A stretch of 64,000 nt of DNA, from the NCBI GenBank assembly GCA_041746105.1, contig JBGTHP010000025.1:206173-270172 (forward strand). Direction: 5' to 3'. The position numbers were made by a program, and so were the translations under genes. Below, piece by piece: positions 7,567-17,342 of this stretch. The DNA is from JBFHRE01 sp041746105 (lineage in GTDB: Bacteria > Actinomycetota > Acidimicrobiia > Spongiisociales > ZC4RG35). Position 1 is the first letter of the stretch. Each line of letters starts with the position of its first letter. Under the pieces are notes generated by a model. The model was not told the DNA's origin, ran no database searches, and was given only the letters and a program-made list of their open reading frames with translations.

Positions 7567-9090
7567 ATGGCTCAGGCTTCTCGAGTTGAATTGACAGTTC
7601 CCATGACCATCGCGAAGGTCGGTGGGAGCGCCCAACCGTCGCTGGCAGCGATCCGAAGGAACGCCGATCACCTGCTGTCGGGTGAACTTGCCGAGGAACA
7701 GAGGGCGGCGTTGGTCGAAATCGAGGGCGCGGTCATGCGTTTGCAGACCATGTTCAGCGACCTCGCCGACCTGGCGGCTCTCGAAGCCGGTTCTTTCCTG
7801 CCTACCGAAACCGAATTCCACCTCGCCGATGCGATGAGAGAGGCGGTTCGAGTAATGCGCCCCCAGGCGATGGAGCGCGGCATCGATCTTTCGGCTGCGG
7901 GGCTCCGAACGCTCCCCAAGATGGTCATCGGCGATCCCGGTCGGTTGCGTCAGGTACTCCAGCACCTTCTTTCGAATGCGATCGAGGCGACGGCGTCGGG
8001 AGTTGTGAGTCTTACCACCTCCACCATCGCCGACCGGGCCGACGGTGCCGCGGTTCGATTCGAGATCTGGGACACCGGATCCGGCATCGCCACCGATGAC
8101 CTCGAGCGAATATTCGATCCATTTGAAACTGCGTCGAACTTCCCAACATTTGGCGGACCCGGTCTGGGGCTGACGGTCGCCGACAGACTCGTACAGGCCA
8201 TGGGCGGGACGATCTCGGTCCAGAGCCGACCAGACACCGGTTCGGTGTTTTCGTTTGAACTGACGTTCCAAAAGCCCGAGCAGCCGAGCACTCGGATCGA
8301 TCTGAAGCAGGGCCCTGCATGGATTGTCGTGATCTCGGATGCCGCCGGTCCCAGCCACCTCGCTCCGCTACTAGAACGTTTCGGGCACACCGTCACCGCT
8401 TTCGCCGCCCCCGAGACGGCGGCCGCTTCTCTCGGCCTCGACGAGAGCCTGCTTCCCGACCTGATCATCATTGCTCCCACCGGGCGACCGTTCGATATGG
8501 CTCGGCGTGTCGCGGAATCCCCGATGCTGGGGCGAGTACCCATGCTGATGGTGGCGCCGGACGGGATCAGGGGAGAAGCGGTCACATGCGAGGCGCTGGG
8601 CCTCGACGGATACCTCGCTCAGCCGGTGTCTCCGGTCGATCTCATGGAGTCGGTCGATCTGCTGCGCAGCCGCAATCGTCGGGCGGGCTCGCTCGTGACA
8701 CGCCATCTGCTGCGCGAGCGGCGTGGATCCCTCAAGATATTGGTGGTCGACGGATCCCCGACTCGCCGAGGAGCACTGTTGCGCAACCTCGAACCGCTCG
8801 GACATCGGGTGGAGGCGGTAACGAATGGTTCGCTTGGCCTGGCAGCGATAACCACAGGGGGCTACGACGCAGTGATCATCGATGACGAGATCGACGATCT
8901 CGACTGTTTGTCACTGGCGAGGGCCATCCGTCGCTGGCAGGTCGGAGTCGGACAGAAGATCCGACTGGTCGGAGTGGTTCCCCTCGGCCGTGCCGTAGAT
9001 GAACGCCGCTATCGGGCGGCAGGTCTGGACGACGTGGTTCCAAGAAGCGCCGGTCTCGAGCACGTCCACTCTGCTCTGGTCGCCCGTTGA
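7567..9090 (+). CDS. Hybrid histidine kinase-like protein lacking the phospho-acceptor His, two degenerate receiver domains
   Basis: 507 residues from ATG 7567 (ATG 7603 also possible). The dimerisation helix region reads GGSAQPSLAAIRRNADHLL where kinases have SHELRTPL, so the phosphorylated His is absent. Helix 2 (FSDLADLAALEAGSF) is typical. The ATPase part is intact: HLLSNAIEAT (N box), WDTGSGIA (G1), FDPFE (F box), GGPGLGLTVA (G2). Receiver 1 has IIIAPTGRP instead of an acceptor Asp. Receiver 2 keeps VIIDDEID but has DG for the acidic pair and no clear conserved Lys. No transmembrane segment. The gene is divergent from the secreted Ig-like gene. It probably acts as an ATP-binding regulator or scaffold, not a phospho-donor. 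Confidence 0.8.
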   Translation: MAQASRVELTVPMTIAKVGGSAQPSLAAIRRNADHLLSGELAEEQRAALVEIEGAVMRLQTMFSDLADLAALEAGSFLPTETEFHLADAMREAVRVMRPQAMERGIDLSAAGLRTLPKMVIGDPGRLRQVLQHLLSNAIEATASGVVSLTTSTIADRADGAAVRFEIWDTGSGIATDDLERIFDPFETASNFPTFGGPGLGLTVADRLVQAMGGTISVQSRPDTGSVFSFELTFQKPEQPSTRIDLKQGPAWIVVISDAAGPSHLAPLLERFGHTVTAFAAPETAAASLGLDESLLPDLIIIAPTGRPFDMARRVAESPMLGRVPMLMVAPDGIRGEAVTCEALGLDGYLAQPVSPVDLMESVDLLRSRNRRAGSLVTRHLLRERRGSLKILVVDGSPTRRGALLRNLEPLGHRVEAVTNGSLGLAAITTGGYDAVIIDDEIDDLDCLSLARAIRRWQVGVGQKIRLVGVVPLGRAVDERRYRAAGLDDVVPRSAGLEHVHSALVAR

Positions 9091-9284
9091 CGGTTGTCGA
9101 CCCGGCCACTGGACTGCAAGCCATCCTCAGAGCATTGGTTGTCAGGGCGCCGACCCATCGACGCTCACATGACGTGGGTGGCCGGCCGAGGATTTGGAGC
9201 AAAGGCCATCTGGCAACATCGAGCGGAACTTGACCAGGGCGCTGAGCTACAGAGGGGCCGAATCGATGGCCGACCGAGTTCCCC

Positions 9285-9632
9285 CTACGGTTCCCGACTG
9301 GCGGCGGCCGCCCGTTCTTCTGCCCGTTCTGCAAGTGCGGCTTTCACACGATCACCGAGTCCGAACCGGGTCTTTGGTCTCAAATCGATCACAGCTCCGA
9401 TTGCGTCGGAGAACCCGTTCGGATCGTCGGGATTGAAGGTGTGGAGGACTCCATCGAGGGTCATCTGGAAGCGGAACACGGTGAGGCGCTCGACTTTGAG
9501 ATCCACCGCGGTCCACGCGCCATACCGTTTGTACTCGCTATAGATCCGGACCCACTCCTCGTCTATCTGGACCGTGACGACACTGGCGTGGCCCACCTCG
9601 TGAGAAAGCAGCCTGCCGCGATACAGTTGCAC
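9285..9632 (-). CDS. Hypothetical protein
   Basis: 115 residues from GTG 9632, preceded by a near-perfect ribosome site AAGGAGG with six-base spacing, which argues that it is real. The N-terminal 85 residues look like a compact beta-rich domain (VVTVQIDEEWVRIYSEYKRY, AWTAVDLKVERLTVFRFQMT); the C-terminus is an Arg/Glu/Ala-rich helix. No signal peptide or membrane helix, and no family recognised. It faces the histidine-kinase-like gene with a 194-base gap in which I see nothing else. Confidence 0.65.
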   Translation of the reverse strand: MQLYRGRLLSHEVGHASVVTVQIDEEWVRIYSEYKRYGAWTAVDLKVERLTVFRFQMTLDGVLHTFNPDDPNGFSDAIGAVIDLRPKTRFGLGDRVKAALAERAEERAAAASREP

Positions 9633-9786
9633 GTCCGTCCTCCTTGCCCAATCCGTCTCTGCCCTTGGGACAGGCTACTCGTCCGGGGCGTCTAGGTCCA
9701 GAGACCCACGCTGGAGCGGCCTCCCGTGGTTTGCGCTTCTGGCAGCGGTGCCGGTCCGCTTGAATGGTTGGAACATGAGGAGACCG

Positions 9787-10578
9787 ATGGAATTCGAACA
9801 CCTGACGTTCAGTGTTGACGATGGGGTTGCCGAGGTGACCATCAGTCGACCGGATGCAGCCAATGCCATGGACCGTCAGTTGATGTATGAGTTGATGCAT
9901 GCCGCCATTCACTGTGATGAGGATGATGACGTCAGATCGGTCATCATCACCGGCGCAGGCGACCGGTTCTTTTCGGCGGGAGGTGACCTGGCGTCGTTTC
10001 GTGATGCCGAAGACGGTGCCGGGTCGCTTCTGAAGGAAATGACCACCTACTTTCACGCCGCCATTTCGCGATTTTCGCGTATGAATGCGCCGGTTGTGGC
10101 GGCAGTCAACGGTGTTGCGGCGGGGGCCGGTCTGTCGCTGGTCGCAGCATGCGATTTGGCCATCGCGGCCGACAGTGCACGCTTCGTTTCTGCCTATACC
10201 GCTTCGGCGCTCACTCCTGACGGCAGCTCCACGTATTTCCTGCCGAGGCTGATCGGAGTGCGGCGCAGTATGGAATTGATGATCACCAACCGCCGCCTCA
10301 GTGCCACCGAGGCGCTCGAATGGGGCATCGTCAACGAGGTCGTTCCGGCAGCCGAACTCCTTCCCACTGCGCGGGCGCTCGCCGCCTCGCTGGCGACTGG
10401 AGCTACGGTGGCATTCGGCGCCGTGAAGGCCATGCTCCATCAATCACTCGGTGGGACGCTGGAATCCCAGATGGAGATGGAGGCCAGATCGATCGCGGCG
10501 ATGAGCCACACCGTCGATGGCCGCGAAGGGATCAAAGCATTCTTCGACAAACGTCCACCAGTCTTCGAGGGCAGGTGA
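9787..10578 (+). CDS. Enoyl-CoA hydratase/isomerase family protein
   Basis: 263 residues, crotonase fold. Seen: VTISRPDAANAMD, the oxyanion-hole segments FFSAGGDLASF and APVVAAVNGVAAGAGLSL, then a CDLAIAADSARF block and the late EALEWGIVNEVVP. Where hydratases have their second catalytic Glu the sequence reads SALTPDGSSTYFLPRLIG (Asp in place of Glu), as in isomerase-type paralogues, so the exact reaction is uncertain. Start ATG 9787 has GAGGAG six bases upstream. Five bases separate it from icmF, suggesting joint expression in acyl-CoA breakdown. Confidence 0.85.
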   Translation: MEFEHLTFSVDDGVAEVTISRPDAANAMDRQLMYELMHAAIHCDEDDDVRSVIITGAGDRFFSAGGDLASFRDAEDGAGSLLKEMTTYFHAAISRFSRMNAPVVAAVNGVAAGAGLSLVAACDLAIAADSARFVSAYTASALTPDGSSTYFLPRLIGVRRSMELMITNRRLSATEALEWGIVNEVVPAAELLPTARALAASLATGATVAFGAVKAMLHQSLGGTLESQMEMEARSIAAMSHTVDGREGIKAFFDKRPPVFEGR

Positions 10579-10583
10579 CCTAG

Positions 10584-13500
10584 TTGTATCAGCCCATCAA
10601 CAAGGTCCGTTTCGTCACTGCGACCACCCTCTTCGACGGTCACGATGCGTCCATCAACATCTTCCGGCGAATGCTCCAGGCGTCGGGAGCGGAAGTGATC
10701 CACCTCGGCCACAACCGCAGTGGCATCGACATGGTGGAGGCCGCCATCCAAGAGGACGCCCAAGCCATCGCGGTCACCTCGTATCAGGGCGGGCACATGG
10801 AGTTCTTCCGATACCTCCGTGACCTTCTGGTGGAAAGAGGGGCTCATCACATCAGGCTTTTTGGCGGGGGTGGTGGCACCATCCTTCCGTCCGAAGGTGC
10901 CGAGTTGATGGACTACGGGATCACCCGCATCTACTCGCCGGACGACGGCCGCCAGCTGGGTTTGCAAGGAATGATCGACGACATGCTCGAACGATCCGAT
11001 TTCCCAACCGGCGAACTCGATGCCGATTTCACCCTCCCGACGCCGGCCACACCGGCGGCAGCCCTGGCGAGACTGATCTCGGCGGCAGAAAATCATCCGG
11101 ACAAGTATTCGGAGATCCTCGATCGGATCAGTCGCTCCGCGGCCGGCACCCACGTCCCGGTTCTCGGGGTGACCGGTACCGGCGGATCAGGCAAGTCTTC
11201 GTTGGTGGACGAAATCGTCGCCAGGATGATCAACGACTTCGACGACCGCCGCGTCGCCATCATTTCGGTCGATCCGTCCAAGAGAAAGACCGGTGGCGCC
11301 CTTCTGGGCGATCGGATCCGTTTCAACTCCTTGCCGCACGAACGTTTGTTCATGAGGTCGCTGGCAACTCGCCAGTCGCACCTCGCATTGTCGCCGGCTG
11401 TCAGGGCGGCCGTTGAGATCGTCAAGCTCGGCGGTTTTGATCTCGTAATCCTCGAGACGTCCGGCATTGGTCAGTCCGACACGGAGATCATCGACCATTC
11501 GACTATCTCCATGTACGTGATGACCCCGGAGTATGGCGCCGCAAGCCAGCTGGAAAAGATCGACATGCTCGACTTTGCCGACCTGATCGCCATCAACAAG
11601 GCCGATAAACAGGGAGCCGCGGACGCCGAACGAGAGGTAAAAAAGCAGATAAGGCGCAACCGTGGTCAGTTCGATGGTCCGGACGAGGAGCTCGGTGTCT
11701 TTCGGACGGTCGCATCGGATTTCAACGACCCCGGCACCAACCGTTTCTATCGAGCGGTGCTTGAGCGGCTCGATCAAGCGGGTCCGAGCTCATGGATGAG
11801 CAGGCACCGTATGTCGGAATCGGATGGAGACAAGCAACCGATTGTCCCGATTGATCGAAGGGACTATCTGGCCACCATCACCCGCCATACACGGGAATAC
11901 CGGCGATGGCTCGACGAGCAGGTCGAAAACGCCGACATCCTGCAAGCCCTGCTCAAAACCGCCGAAGTCATCGATGATCAAGCTCCGCTCGTCTCCGCCA
12001 TCGAGGCCGGTCGGAAACGGTTGACGGCGGAGAACCGTCAAATGATCGATAGATGGGACGACATGATCGCCCGTTACTCGGCCTCTCGCCTCGAATACAC
12101 GGTTCGTGGCCAAACCGTCAGCGGCGATCTCCTTCATGAAACGCTGTCCCAGCTATCTATTCGAAAGGTGGCAATGCCGCGATATCGGAGTTGGGGTGAC
12201 CGGCTGCGATGGCTGCACCAAGAGAACGTTCCTGGTGAGTATCCGTTCACGGCGGGCATCTACCCACTCAAGCGGACCACAGAGGACCCGACTCGGATGT
12301 TCGCGGGCGAGGGCCCACCGGAGCAGACCAATCTCCGTTTCCACTACCTGGCCAAAGGTATGGAAGCCAAACGGCTTTCAACGGCGTTCGACTCTGTCAC
12401 GTTGTACGGGGAGGATCCGAGCGAACGGCCCGACATATATGGGAAGGTCGGGAACTCCGGCGTATCGGTCGCAACTCTCGATGACGCCAAGAAGCTCTAC
12501 TCGGGTTTTGATCTCAGCGATCCGGCGACTTCGGTGTCGATGACGATCAATGGTCCGGCACCGATGATCTTGGCCTTCTTCTTGAACGCCGCCATCGATC
12601 AGACATGCGAGCGCCACATCCGTGAGACGGGCCAGGAGGAGAAGGTTCGACACCTGGTCGAGACGAAATACAACGGGTCTGTGCCCGGATACGAGGGCGA
12701 AGTCCCCGCCGGTCACGACGGCTCCGGTCTGCTCCTCCTCGGAATCACCGGCGACGAGGTTCTGGAACCCGAGATCTATGCCCGTTTGAAGGCCGAAACT
12801 CTGGCCTCGGTCAGGGGCACGGTGCAAGCGGACATCTTGAAAGAAGACCAGGCCCAGAACACGTGTATCTTCTCAACCGAATTCGCGTTGAGAATGATGG
12901 GCGACATCCAGGAGTATTTCATCTCCGAGAGAGTCCGCAACTTCTACTCCGTGTCTATTTCCGGCTATCACATGGCCGAGGCGGGGGCCAACCCGATCAC
13001 TCAATTGGCGTTCACATTGGCCAACGGCTTCACCTTCATCGAGTATTACCTGGCGAGGGGCATGGCAATTGACGACTTTGCGCCAAACCTCTCCTTTTTC
13101 TTCTCGAACGGGATCGATCCCGAATACGCGGTGATCGGCAGGGTGGCAAGACGCATCTGGGCGCGCGCATTACGCGACATCTACCACGCGGGCGAACGAT
13201 CCCAGATGTTGAAGTATCACATTCAGACGTCAGGTCGAAGCCTGCACGCACAGGAGATCTCGTTCAACGACATTCGAACCACCCTCCAGGCGCTTTATGC
13301 GATATACGACAATTGCAACAGTCTCCATACCAATGCCTACGACGAGGCCCTCACGACCCCGACGGAGGAGTCGGTGAGGAGAGCGGTAGCCATCCAGTTG
13401 ATCATCAACGAAGAACTCGGTCTAGCCAAGAACGAGAACCCCCTTCAAGGCTCCTTCGTCATAGACGAACTGACCGATTTGGTGGAGGAGGCCGTGCTGG

Positions 13501-13913
13501 TCGAATTCGATCGACTCAACGAGCGCGGCGGTGTCCTTGGTGCGATGGAGCGCCAGTACCAGCGGGCCAAGATCCAGGAAGAGTCGATGCACTATGAGCG
13601 GCACAAAGAGTCGGGCGACCTGCCGATCGTGGGGGTGAACACCTTTCTGTCTGCCCAGGGCTCGCCGTTTCAGCTTCCGGCGGCGTTGGTGCGGTCGGAC
13701 GAGGAGGACAAGAAGCGTCAGATCACGAACCTCAGAAAATTCCAAGCCGTCAACACCGATAACAGCGGTGCCGCGCTCGGTCGACTGGAAGAGGCCGCCT
13801 TGTCTGGATCAAACATCTTTGAGGCACTGATGGAGGCATCCAAAGTCTGCTCTCTCGGACAACTCTCTGGTTCGTTGTATCGGGTGGGCGGGCGCTACCG
13901 GCGAAATATGTGA
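10584..13913 (+). CDS. icmF: Fused isobutyryl-CoA mutase with G-protein chaperone (IcmF)
   Basis: 1109 residues. IcmF is a single-chain B12-dependent mutase interconverting isobutyryl-CoA and butyryl-CoA (some also use pivalyl- or isovaleryl-CoA). Domains: B12-binding (about 1-140, FDGHDASINIFRR with His20 as axial cobalt ligand, FGGGGGTI); MeaB-like GTPase (about 190-400, GVTGTGGSGKSS at 195-206, NKAD); mutase TIM barrel (about 530-1109). This order is specific to IcmF. Start is TTG 10584: an in-frame TAG sits directly before it and alignment with known IcmF begins at NKVRFVTA, so no other start is likely. It ends one base from the convergent guaB1 stop. A crotonase gene precedes it. Confidence 0.95.
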   Translation: MYQPINKVRFVTATTLFDGHDASINIFRRMLQASGAEVIHLGHNRSGIDMVEAAIQEDAQAIAVTSYQGGHMEFFRYLRDLLVERGAHHIRLFGGGGGTILPSEGAELMDYGITRIYSPDDGRQLGLQGMIDDMLERSDFPTGELDADFTLPTPATPAAALARLISAAENHPDKYSEILDRISRSAAGTHVPVLGVTGTGGSGKSSLVDEIVARMINDFDDRRVAIISVDPSKRKTGGALLGDRIRFNSLPHERLFMRSLATRQSHLALSPAVRAAVEIVKLGGFDLVILETSGIGQSDTEIIDHSTISMYVMTPEYGAASQLEKIDMLDFADLIAINKADKQGAADAEREVKKQIRRNRGQFDGPDEELGVFRTVASDFNDPGTNRFYRAVLERLDQAGPSSWMSRHRMSESDGDKQPIVPIDRRDYLATITRHTREYRRWLDEQVENADILQALLKTAEVIDDQAPLVSAIEAGRKRLTAENRQMIDRWDDMIARYSASRLEYTVRGQTVSGDLLHETLSQLSIRKVAMPRYRSWGDRLRWLHQENVPGEYPFTAGIYPLKRTTEDPTRMFAGEGPPEQTNLRFHYLAKGMEAKRLSTAFDSVTLYGEDPSERPDIYGKVGNSGVSVATLDDAKKLYSGFDLSDPATSVSMTINGPAPMILAFFLNAAIDQTCERHIRETGQEEKVRHLVETKYNGSVPGYEGEVPAGHDGSGLLLLGITGDEVLEPEIYARLKAETLASVRGTVQADILKEDQAQNTCIFSTEFALRMMGDIQEYFISERVRNFYSVSISGYHMAEAGANPITQLAFTLANGFTFIEYYLARGMAIDDFAPNLSFFFSNGIDPEYAVIGRVARRIWARALRDIYHAGERSQMLKYHIQTSGRSLHAQEISFNDIRTTLQALYAIYDNCNSLHTNAYDEALTTPTEESVRRAVAIQLIINEELGLAKNENPLQGSFVIDELTDLVEEAVLVEFDRLNERGGVLGAMERQYQRAKIQEESMHYERHKESGDLPIVGVNTFLSAQGSPFQLPAALVRSDEEDKKRQITNLRKFQAVNTDNSGAALGRLEEAALSGSNIFEALMEASKVCSLGQLSGSLYRVGGRYRRNM

Positions 13914-13914
13914 A

Positions 13915-15351
13915 TTACCAACTGGTATCTACCGGTTGGCCTTCGCTGTATCCGGCCATGGTCTGAATGCCCACGATCGCTCTCTTGTGGAACTCCTCGA
14001 GATTCACCGCACCGGAATAGGTACAGGCCGATCTCACGCCGGCCACGATCCTGTCGATTATGTCTTCCACGCTGGGGGTGTCGTCGTGCAGATACATCCG
14101 TGAGGCGGATATTCCTTCTTCGAACAGTTCCTTGCGGGCGCGGTCAAACCGACTCTCATCCCGGTTGCGGTTGACGACTGCCCGTGCCGACGCCATTCCA
14201 TAGTTCTCTTTGTAGAGCCGTCCGCTCGAGTCCCTCAGGGTGTCGGCAGCCGATTCATATGTTCCTGCAAACCAGGAGCCGATCATCACGCTCGATGCTC
14301 CTGCCGCCAATGCCAGAGCGACATCTCGAGGATGGCGGACGCCTCCGTCGGCCCAGACGCTCTTGCCGAGCCTGCGAGCCGTGGCGCTGCACTCGAGAAC
14401 TGCCGAAAACTGCGGACGCCCGACCCCGGTCATCATTCTGGTCGTACACATCGCGCCTGGTCCGACTCCGACCTTTACCACGTCCGCCCCGGCGTCGATC
14501 AGGTCCTTCACGCCCGCGGCGGTGACGACGTTGCCGGCGACCAGTGGGACATTCGCCACACTGCGGACGGCTCTGAGCGCATCGAGCATCTTTTCTTGGT
14601 GCCCATGGGCGGTGTCGATAACGATGACATCGACACCGGCCTGCACCAGGTCTTTGGCCTTGCCTGCCACGTCTCCGTTGATTCCGACGGCGGCCGCCAC
14701 GAGGAGGCGTCCGGAACCGTCGACTGATGGCAGATACATGGTGGAACGGATGGCCCCCTTCTCGGTGATGATGCCCTTGAGTAGACCCTGCCCGTCGATC
14801 ACGGGGGCAAGGTGCAGCCTTCTCTCCGAGAGTTTCCAGAAGAGTTTCTCCGCGTCGGGGTCGTCTTCGATGACGATCGGGTCAGAGTTCATGACCTCGG
14901 ACAGGGGAGCGAAACGATCGAAGCCGGCCGCGTCGGTTTCCGTGAAAATCCCGACCGGTCGTCGTTCGGTGTCAACTATGACCACCGCACCATGTGATCT
15001 TTTGTGGATGAGATCGATGGCAGAGTTCACGGTGTCGCCTGGACCGAGCGTGATTGCGGTATCGATGACGAGGTCGGCCCTTTTGACGGCGGCGGTCATG
15101 TCCGCCACCGCTTCGGCGGTGATGTCCTGGGGCAATACAGCCAGACCGCCTCGACGCGCCACCGTTTCTGCCATACGCCTGCCGGAAACGGCCGTCATAT
15201 TGGCGACGGCTATGGGAATTGTCGTGGGGAGTCCGTCGGTCGTCGCGAGGTCCACCTCGAATCTGCTGCTCGTCTCGGTGCGGGCCGGTACGAGGAAAAC
15301 ATCCGAATACGTCAGGTCTGTCGAAGGTGTTGTCTGGTTCAGGAATTCCAT
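13915..15351 (-). CDS. guaB1: GuaB1-type IMP dehydrogenase-family protein (GMP reductase)
   Basis: 478 residues, the length of the actinobacterial GuaB1 group. An N-terminal LTYSDVFLVPA block opens the TIM barrel, a CBS pair is inserted at about residues 95-210, and the catalytic loop GVGPGAMCTTRMMTG carries Cys302. Mycobacterial GuaB1 was shown to act as a GMP reductase (GMP to IMP with NADPH) and not as an IMP dehydrogenase; the same role is inferred here. CBS domains usually bind adenine or guanine nucleotides as effectors. Its start overlaps the stop of the upstream Sua5 gene by 13 bases. Confidence 0.9.
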   Translation of the reverse strand: MEFLNQTTPSTDLTYSDVFLVPARTETSSRFEVDLATTDGLPTTIPIAVANMTAVSGRRMAETVARRGGLAVLPQDITAEAVADMTAAVKRADLVIDTAITLGPGDTVNSAIDLIHKRSHGAVVIVDTERRPVGIFTETDAAGFDRFAPLSEVMNSDPIVIEDDPDAEKLFWKLSERRLHLAPVIDGQGLLKGIITEKGAIRSTMYLPSVDGSGRLLVAAAVGINGDVAGKAKDLVQAGVDVIVIDTAHGHQEKMLDALRAVRSVANVPLVAGNVVTAAGVKDLIDAGADVVKVGVGPGAMCTTRMMTGVGRPQFSAVLECSATARRLGKSVWADGGVRHPRDVALALAAGASSVMIGSWFAGTYESAADTLRDSSGRLYKENYGMASARAVVNRNRDESRFDRARKELFEEGISASRMYLHDDTPSVEDIIDRIVAGVRSACTYSGAVNLEEFHKRAIVGIQTMAGYSEGQPVDTSW

Positions 15352-16331
15352 GTGTTTCTACCGTGTGCGTCGGCGGCGGCCCGTCTCAGCCGGTCCATGA
15401 TCGCTCGACCCAGTCCGATCTCCGGGACCGGTTCGGCATAGATTACGTCGACTCCGCCGGCGTCGAGCCGATGCAGCGCTTCGAACAGACGGGCGGCCGC
15501 CACTACCAGATCGCCGGTGGGAGACAGAACCTCGATAGCCCCAAATCCTGCCGTCCTTGCCTCCCGGAAGGCCAGGAGTCCTGCGTTGGCAATCGGCGTG
15601 TCCGGAAGCCCCAAAACCAGTGGTGTATGTGGCGAATAGTGTGACGACATCTGACCTGGCGCGATCGGCGCCGCGTTGGCTGCCGACCGATCCGCCACCG
15701 CCAACCCTTCCGCCTCCAGCTCGTCGGAGGTGATCGCACCATGTCTGAGAACGTGCACCTCTTCTCCGTCGAGTGAGACAATCGTCGACTCGATCCCGTG
15801 CCGGGTCGGTCCACCGTCGATGATCAGGTCCACCACATTGCCGATCTGCTTCTCGACATGGCGGGCAGATGTAGGCGAGAGGCGCCCAAATCTATTGGCA
15901 CTGGGTGCGGCGATCGGCAGTTGGGCGGCCTCGAGGAGAGCGAGCGCCACCGGATGATCAGGACAACGAACCCCGACCGTGTCGAGGCCGGCGGTGACAA
16001 TACCTCCGACCGCGGTCGACTTCGGCAAAACGATCGTGAGCGGTCCCGGCCACCACCGAGCGACCAGCCGTTGCGCGAGCGGAGGCACTTCTCTAACCAC
16101 CAGGTCGAGCTGATCGGCTCCGGACAGGTGGACGATGATCGGATCGAACGCCGGACGCCGTTTGGCTTCGAAGATCCTGGCCACTGCCTCGTCGTCCAGT
16201 GCGTTTGCTCCCAAGCCGTAAACGGTCTCGGTGGGGAAGGCGACCAGACCGCCAGATCTCAGGATCTCGGCTGCGTTTTCGATCGCTTCGGGGGTTGGCG
16301 GAACGGTCGGCATCGATGACAGTTGTATCAC
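15339..16331 (-). CDS. L-threonylcarbamoyladenylate synthase (Sua5/YrdC type)
   Basis: 330 residues: YrdC domain (1 to about 200) plus the Sua5 C-terminal domain. Seen: GGLVAFPTETVYGLGANALD, the KRRPAFDPIIVHL block, WWPGPLTIVL, PSANRFGRLSPTSA and SSHYSPHTPLVLG, the linker that closes over the active site in Sua5 proteins. It makes threonylcarbamoyl-AMP from Thr, bicarbonate and ATP for the t6A modification of ANN-decoding tRNAs. An internal ATG at 16313 is an alternative start. Third of four tightly packed genes from dodecin to guaB1. Confidence 0.92.
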   Translation of the reverse strand: MIQLSSMPTVPPTPEAIENAAEILRSGGLVAFPTETVYGLGANALDDEAVARIFEAKRRPAFDPIIVHLSGADQLDLVVREVPPLAQRLVARWWPGPLTIVLPKSTAVGGIVTAGLDTVGVRCPDHPVALALLEAAQLPIAAPSANRFGRLSPTSARHVEKQIGNVVDLIIDGGPTRHGIESTIVSLDGEEVHVLRHGAITSDELEAEGLAVADRSAANAAPIAPGQMSSHYSPHTPLVLGLPDTPIANAGLLAFREARTAGFGAIEVLSPTGDLVVAAARLFEALHRLDAGGVDVIYAEPVPEIGLGRAIMDRLRRAAADAHGRNTWNS

Positions 16332-16349
16332 GATACGGCACGCGCCCGC

Positions 16350-17342
16350 TCAACGGTCTCTGGCAAGGGGTCTTCGGTACCAGACCAGTGCATCCTCCTC
16401 GAACTTCGCCAGGCGTTGTTTTCCAACCAGGTGTTCGAGGTGGGAGACCGTTTCTCGAAGTGCGAGGCGCTGCTCGAGCGGGTCGAGGTGGGGTCGAAAC
16501 GACTTCTCCATCACCTGCCATCCGGTCGCAGGGCCTAGATGCACGATTTCATCCATGGTCCTGAGGCGACGGTCGTGATGAAGCAAGATCTGTTCGGCTC
16601 GTAGCGAGCCTCGTTCGACGATCGACCCGTGGGCCGGATAGGTGAGTCCGATCTCGAGATCCACCAGCCGGCCGACAGAGTTGAGGTATAGCCCCAGTAC
16701 GTCCAACTCGGTTTGGTCCCACATGATCACCGGTGTGATCTTGCCGAGGATGTGATCTCCAGAAAAAAGGATCCCGGTCAAGGTGTCCCTCAGGCAGATA
16801 TGGGAGTGTTCGTGACCGGGAGTATGGATGACTTCGAGGCTGCGGGATGGTCCAAGGTGAATTTGGTCTCCGTCGTCGACGACCGCAGTGGGCGGTCCCA
16901 GCAAAGGCATCCAGTCCGGTCGCCCGAAAGTGCTGAATACGTTCAGCACTTCCACGGGTACGCCGTTGGTGGCGCCGAAGTTCGCCGTCCATGCGACGAG
17001 ACTCGGTGTGTCGTTGTAGTCCTTGTAGCGATCGGCCGCGCTCTTGTGCATGACCACGTTCCATGCGAACTCCTCGAGAAGGCGCGGCGCCATTCCGACA
17101 TGATCGGGATGTAGATGGCTGACGACCAGCGTGTGAACGGCTGTCATCTCATGGCCGAGGACCTCGAACCCGTGATCGAGGCGACTCCGCCCAGGTTCCC
17201 AGTCGACACCGCAGTCGATGAGAACCAGTCCGTCGTGGCCTTCCAGCACGTAACAGTTGACCCAAGCCGGTGACTGAAACGGGAGAGGGACTGGTATGAC
17301 GGAGATGCCGTGTCCGAGGGATCGGACCTCGGGCAGGCTCAC
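16350..17342 (-). CDS. MBL-fold metallohydrolase
   Basis: 330 residues from GTG 17342. The metallo-beta-lactamase metal motif SHLHPDHVG is at about residues 75-83, followed by HTPGHEHSH, LFSGDHILG and a late YPAHG. A winged-helix-like C-terminal region (HDRRLRTMDEI to EEDALVWYRR) resembles the lactonase/LACTB2-like group acting on thioester or ester substrates. The GTG overlaps the stop of the dodecin gene as GTGA, so the two are translationally coupled. Substrate unknown. Confidence 0.85.
   Translation of the reverse strand: MSLPEVRSLGHGISVIPVPLPFQSPAWVNCYVLEGHDGLVLIDCGVDWEPGRSRLDHGFEVLGHEMTAVHTLVVSHLHPDHVGMAPRLLEEFAWNVVMHKSAADRYKDYNDTPSLVAWTANFGATNGVPVEVLNVFSTFGRPDWMPLLGPPTAVVDDGDQIHLGPSRSLEVIHTPGHEHSHICLRDTLTGILFSGDHILGKITPVIMWDQTELDVLGLYLNSVGRLVDLEIGLTYPAHGSIVERGSLRAEQILLHHDRRLRTMDEIVHLGPATGWQVMEKSFRPHLDPLEQRLALRETVSHLEHLVGKQRLAKFEEDALVWYRRPLARDR

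Noticed and set aside
14240..15400. 386-codon open frame opposite guaB1
   Set aside because: Ser/Arg/Pro-rich composition typical of the antisense of a high-GC gene; guaB1 on the other strand matches its family over the full length.
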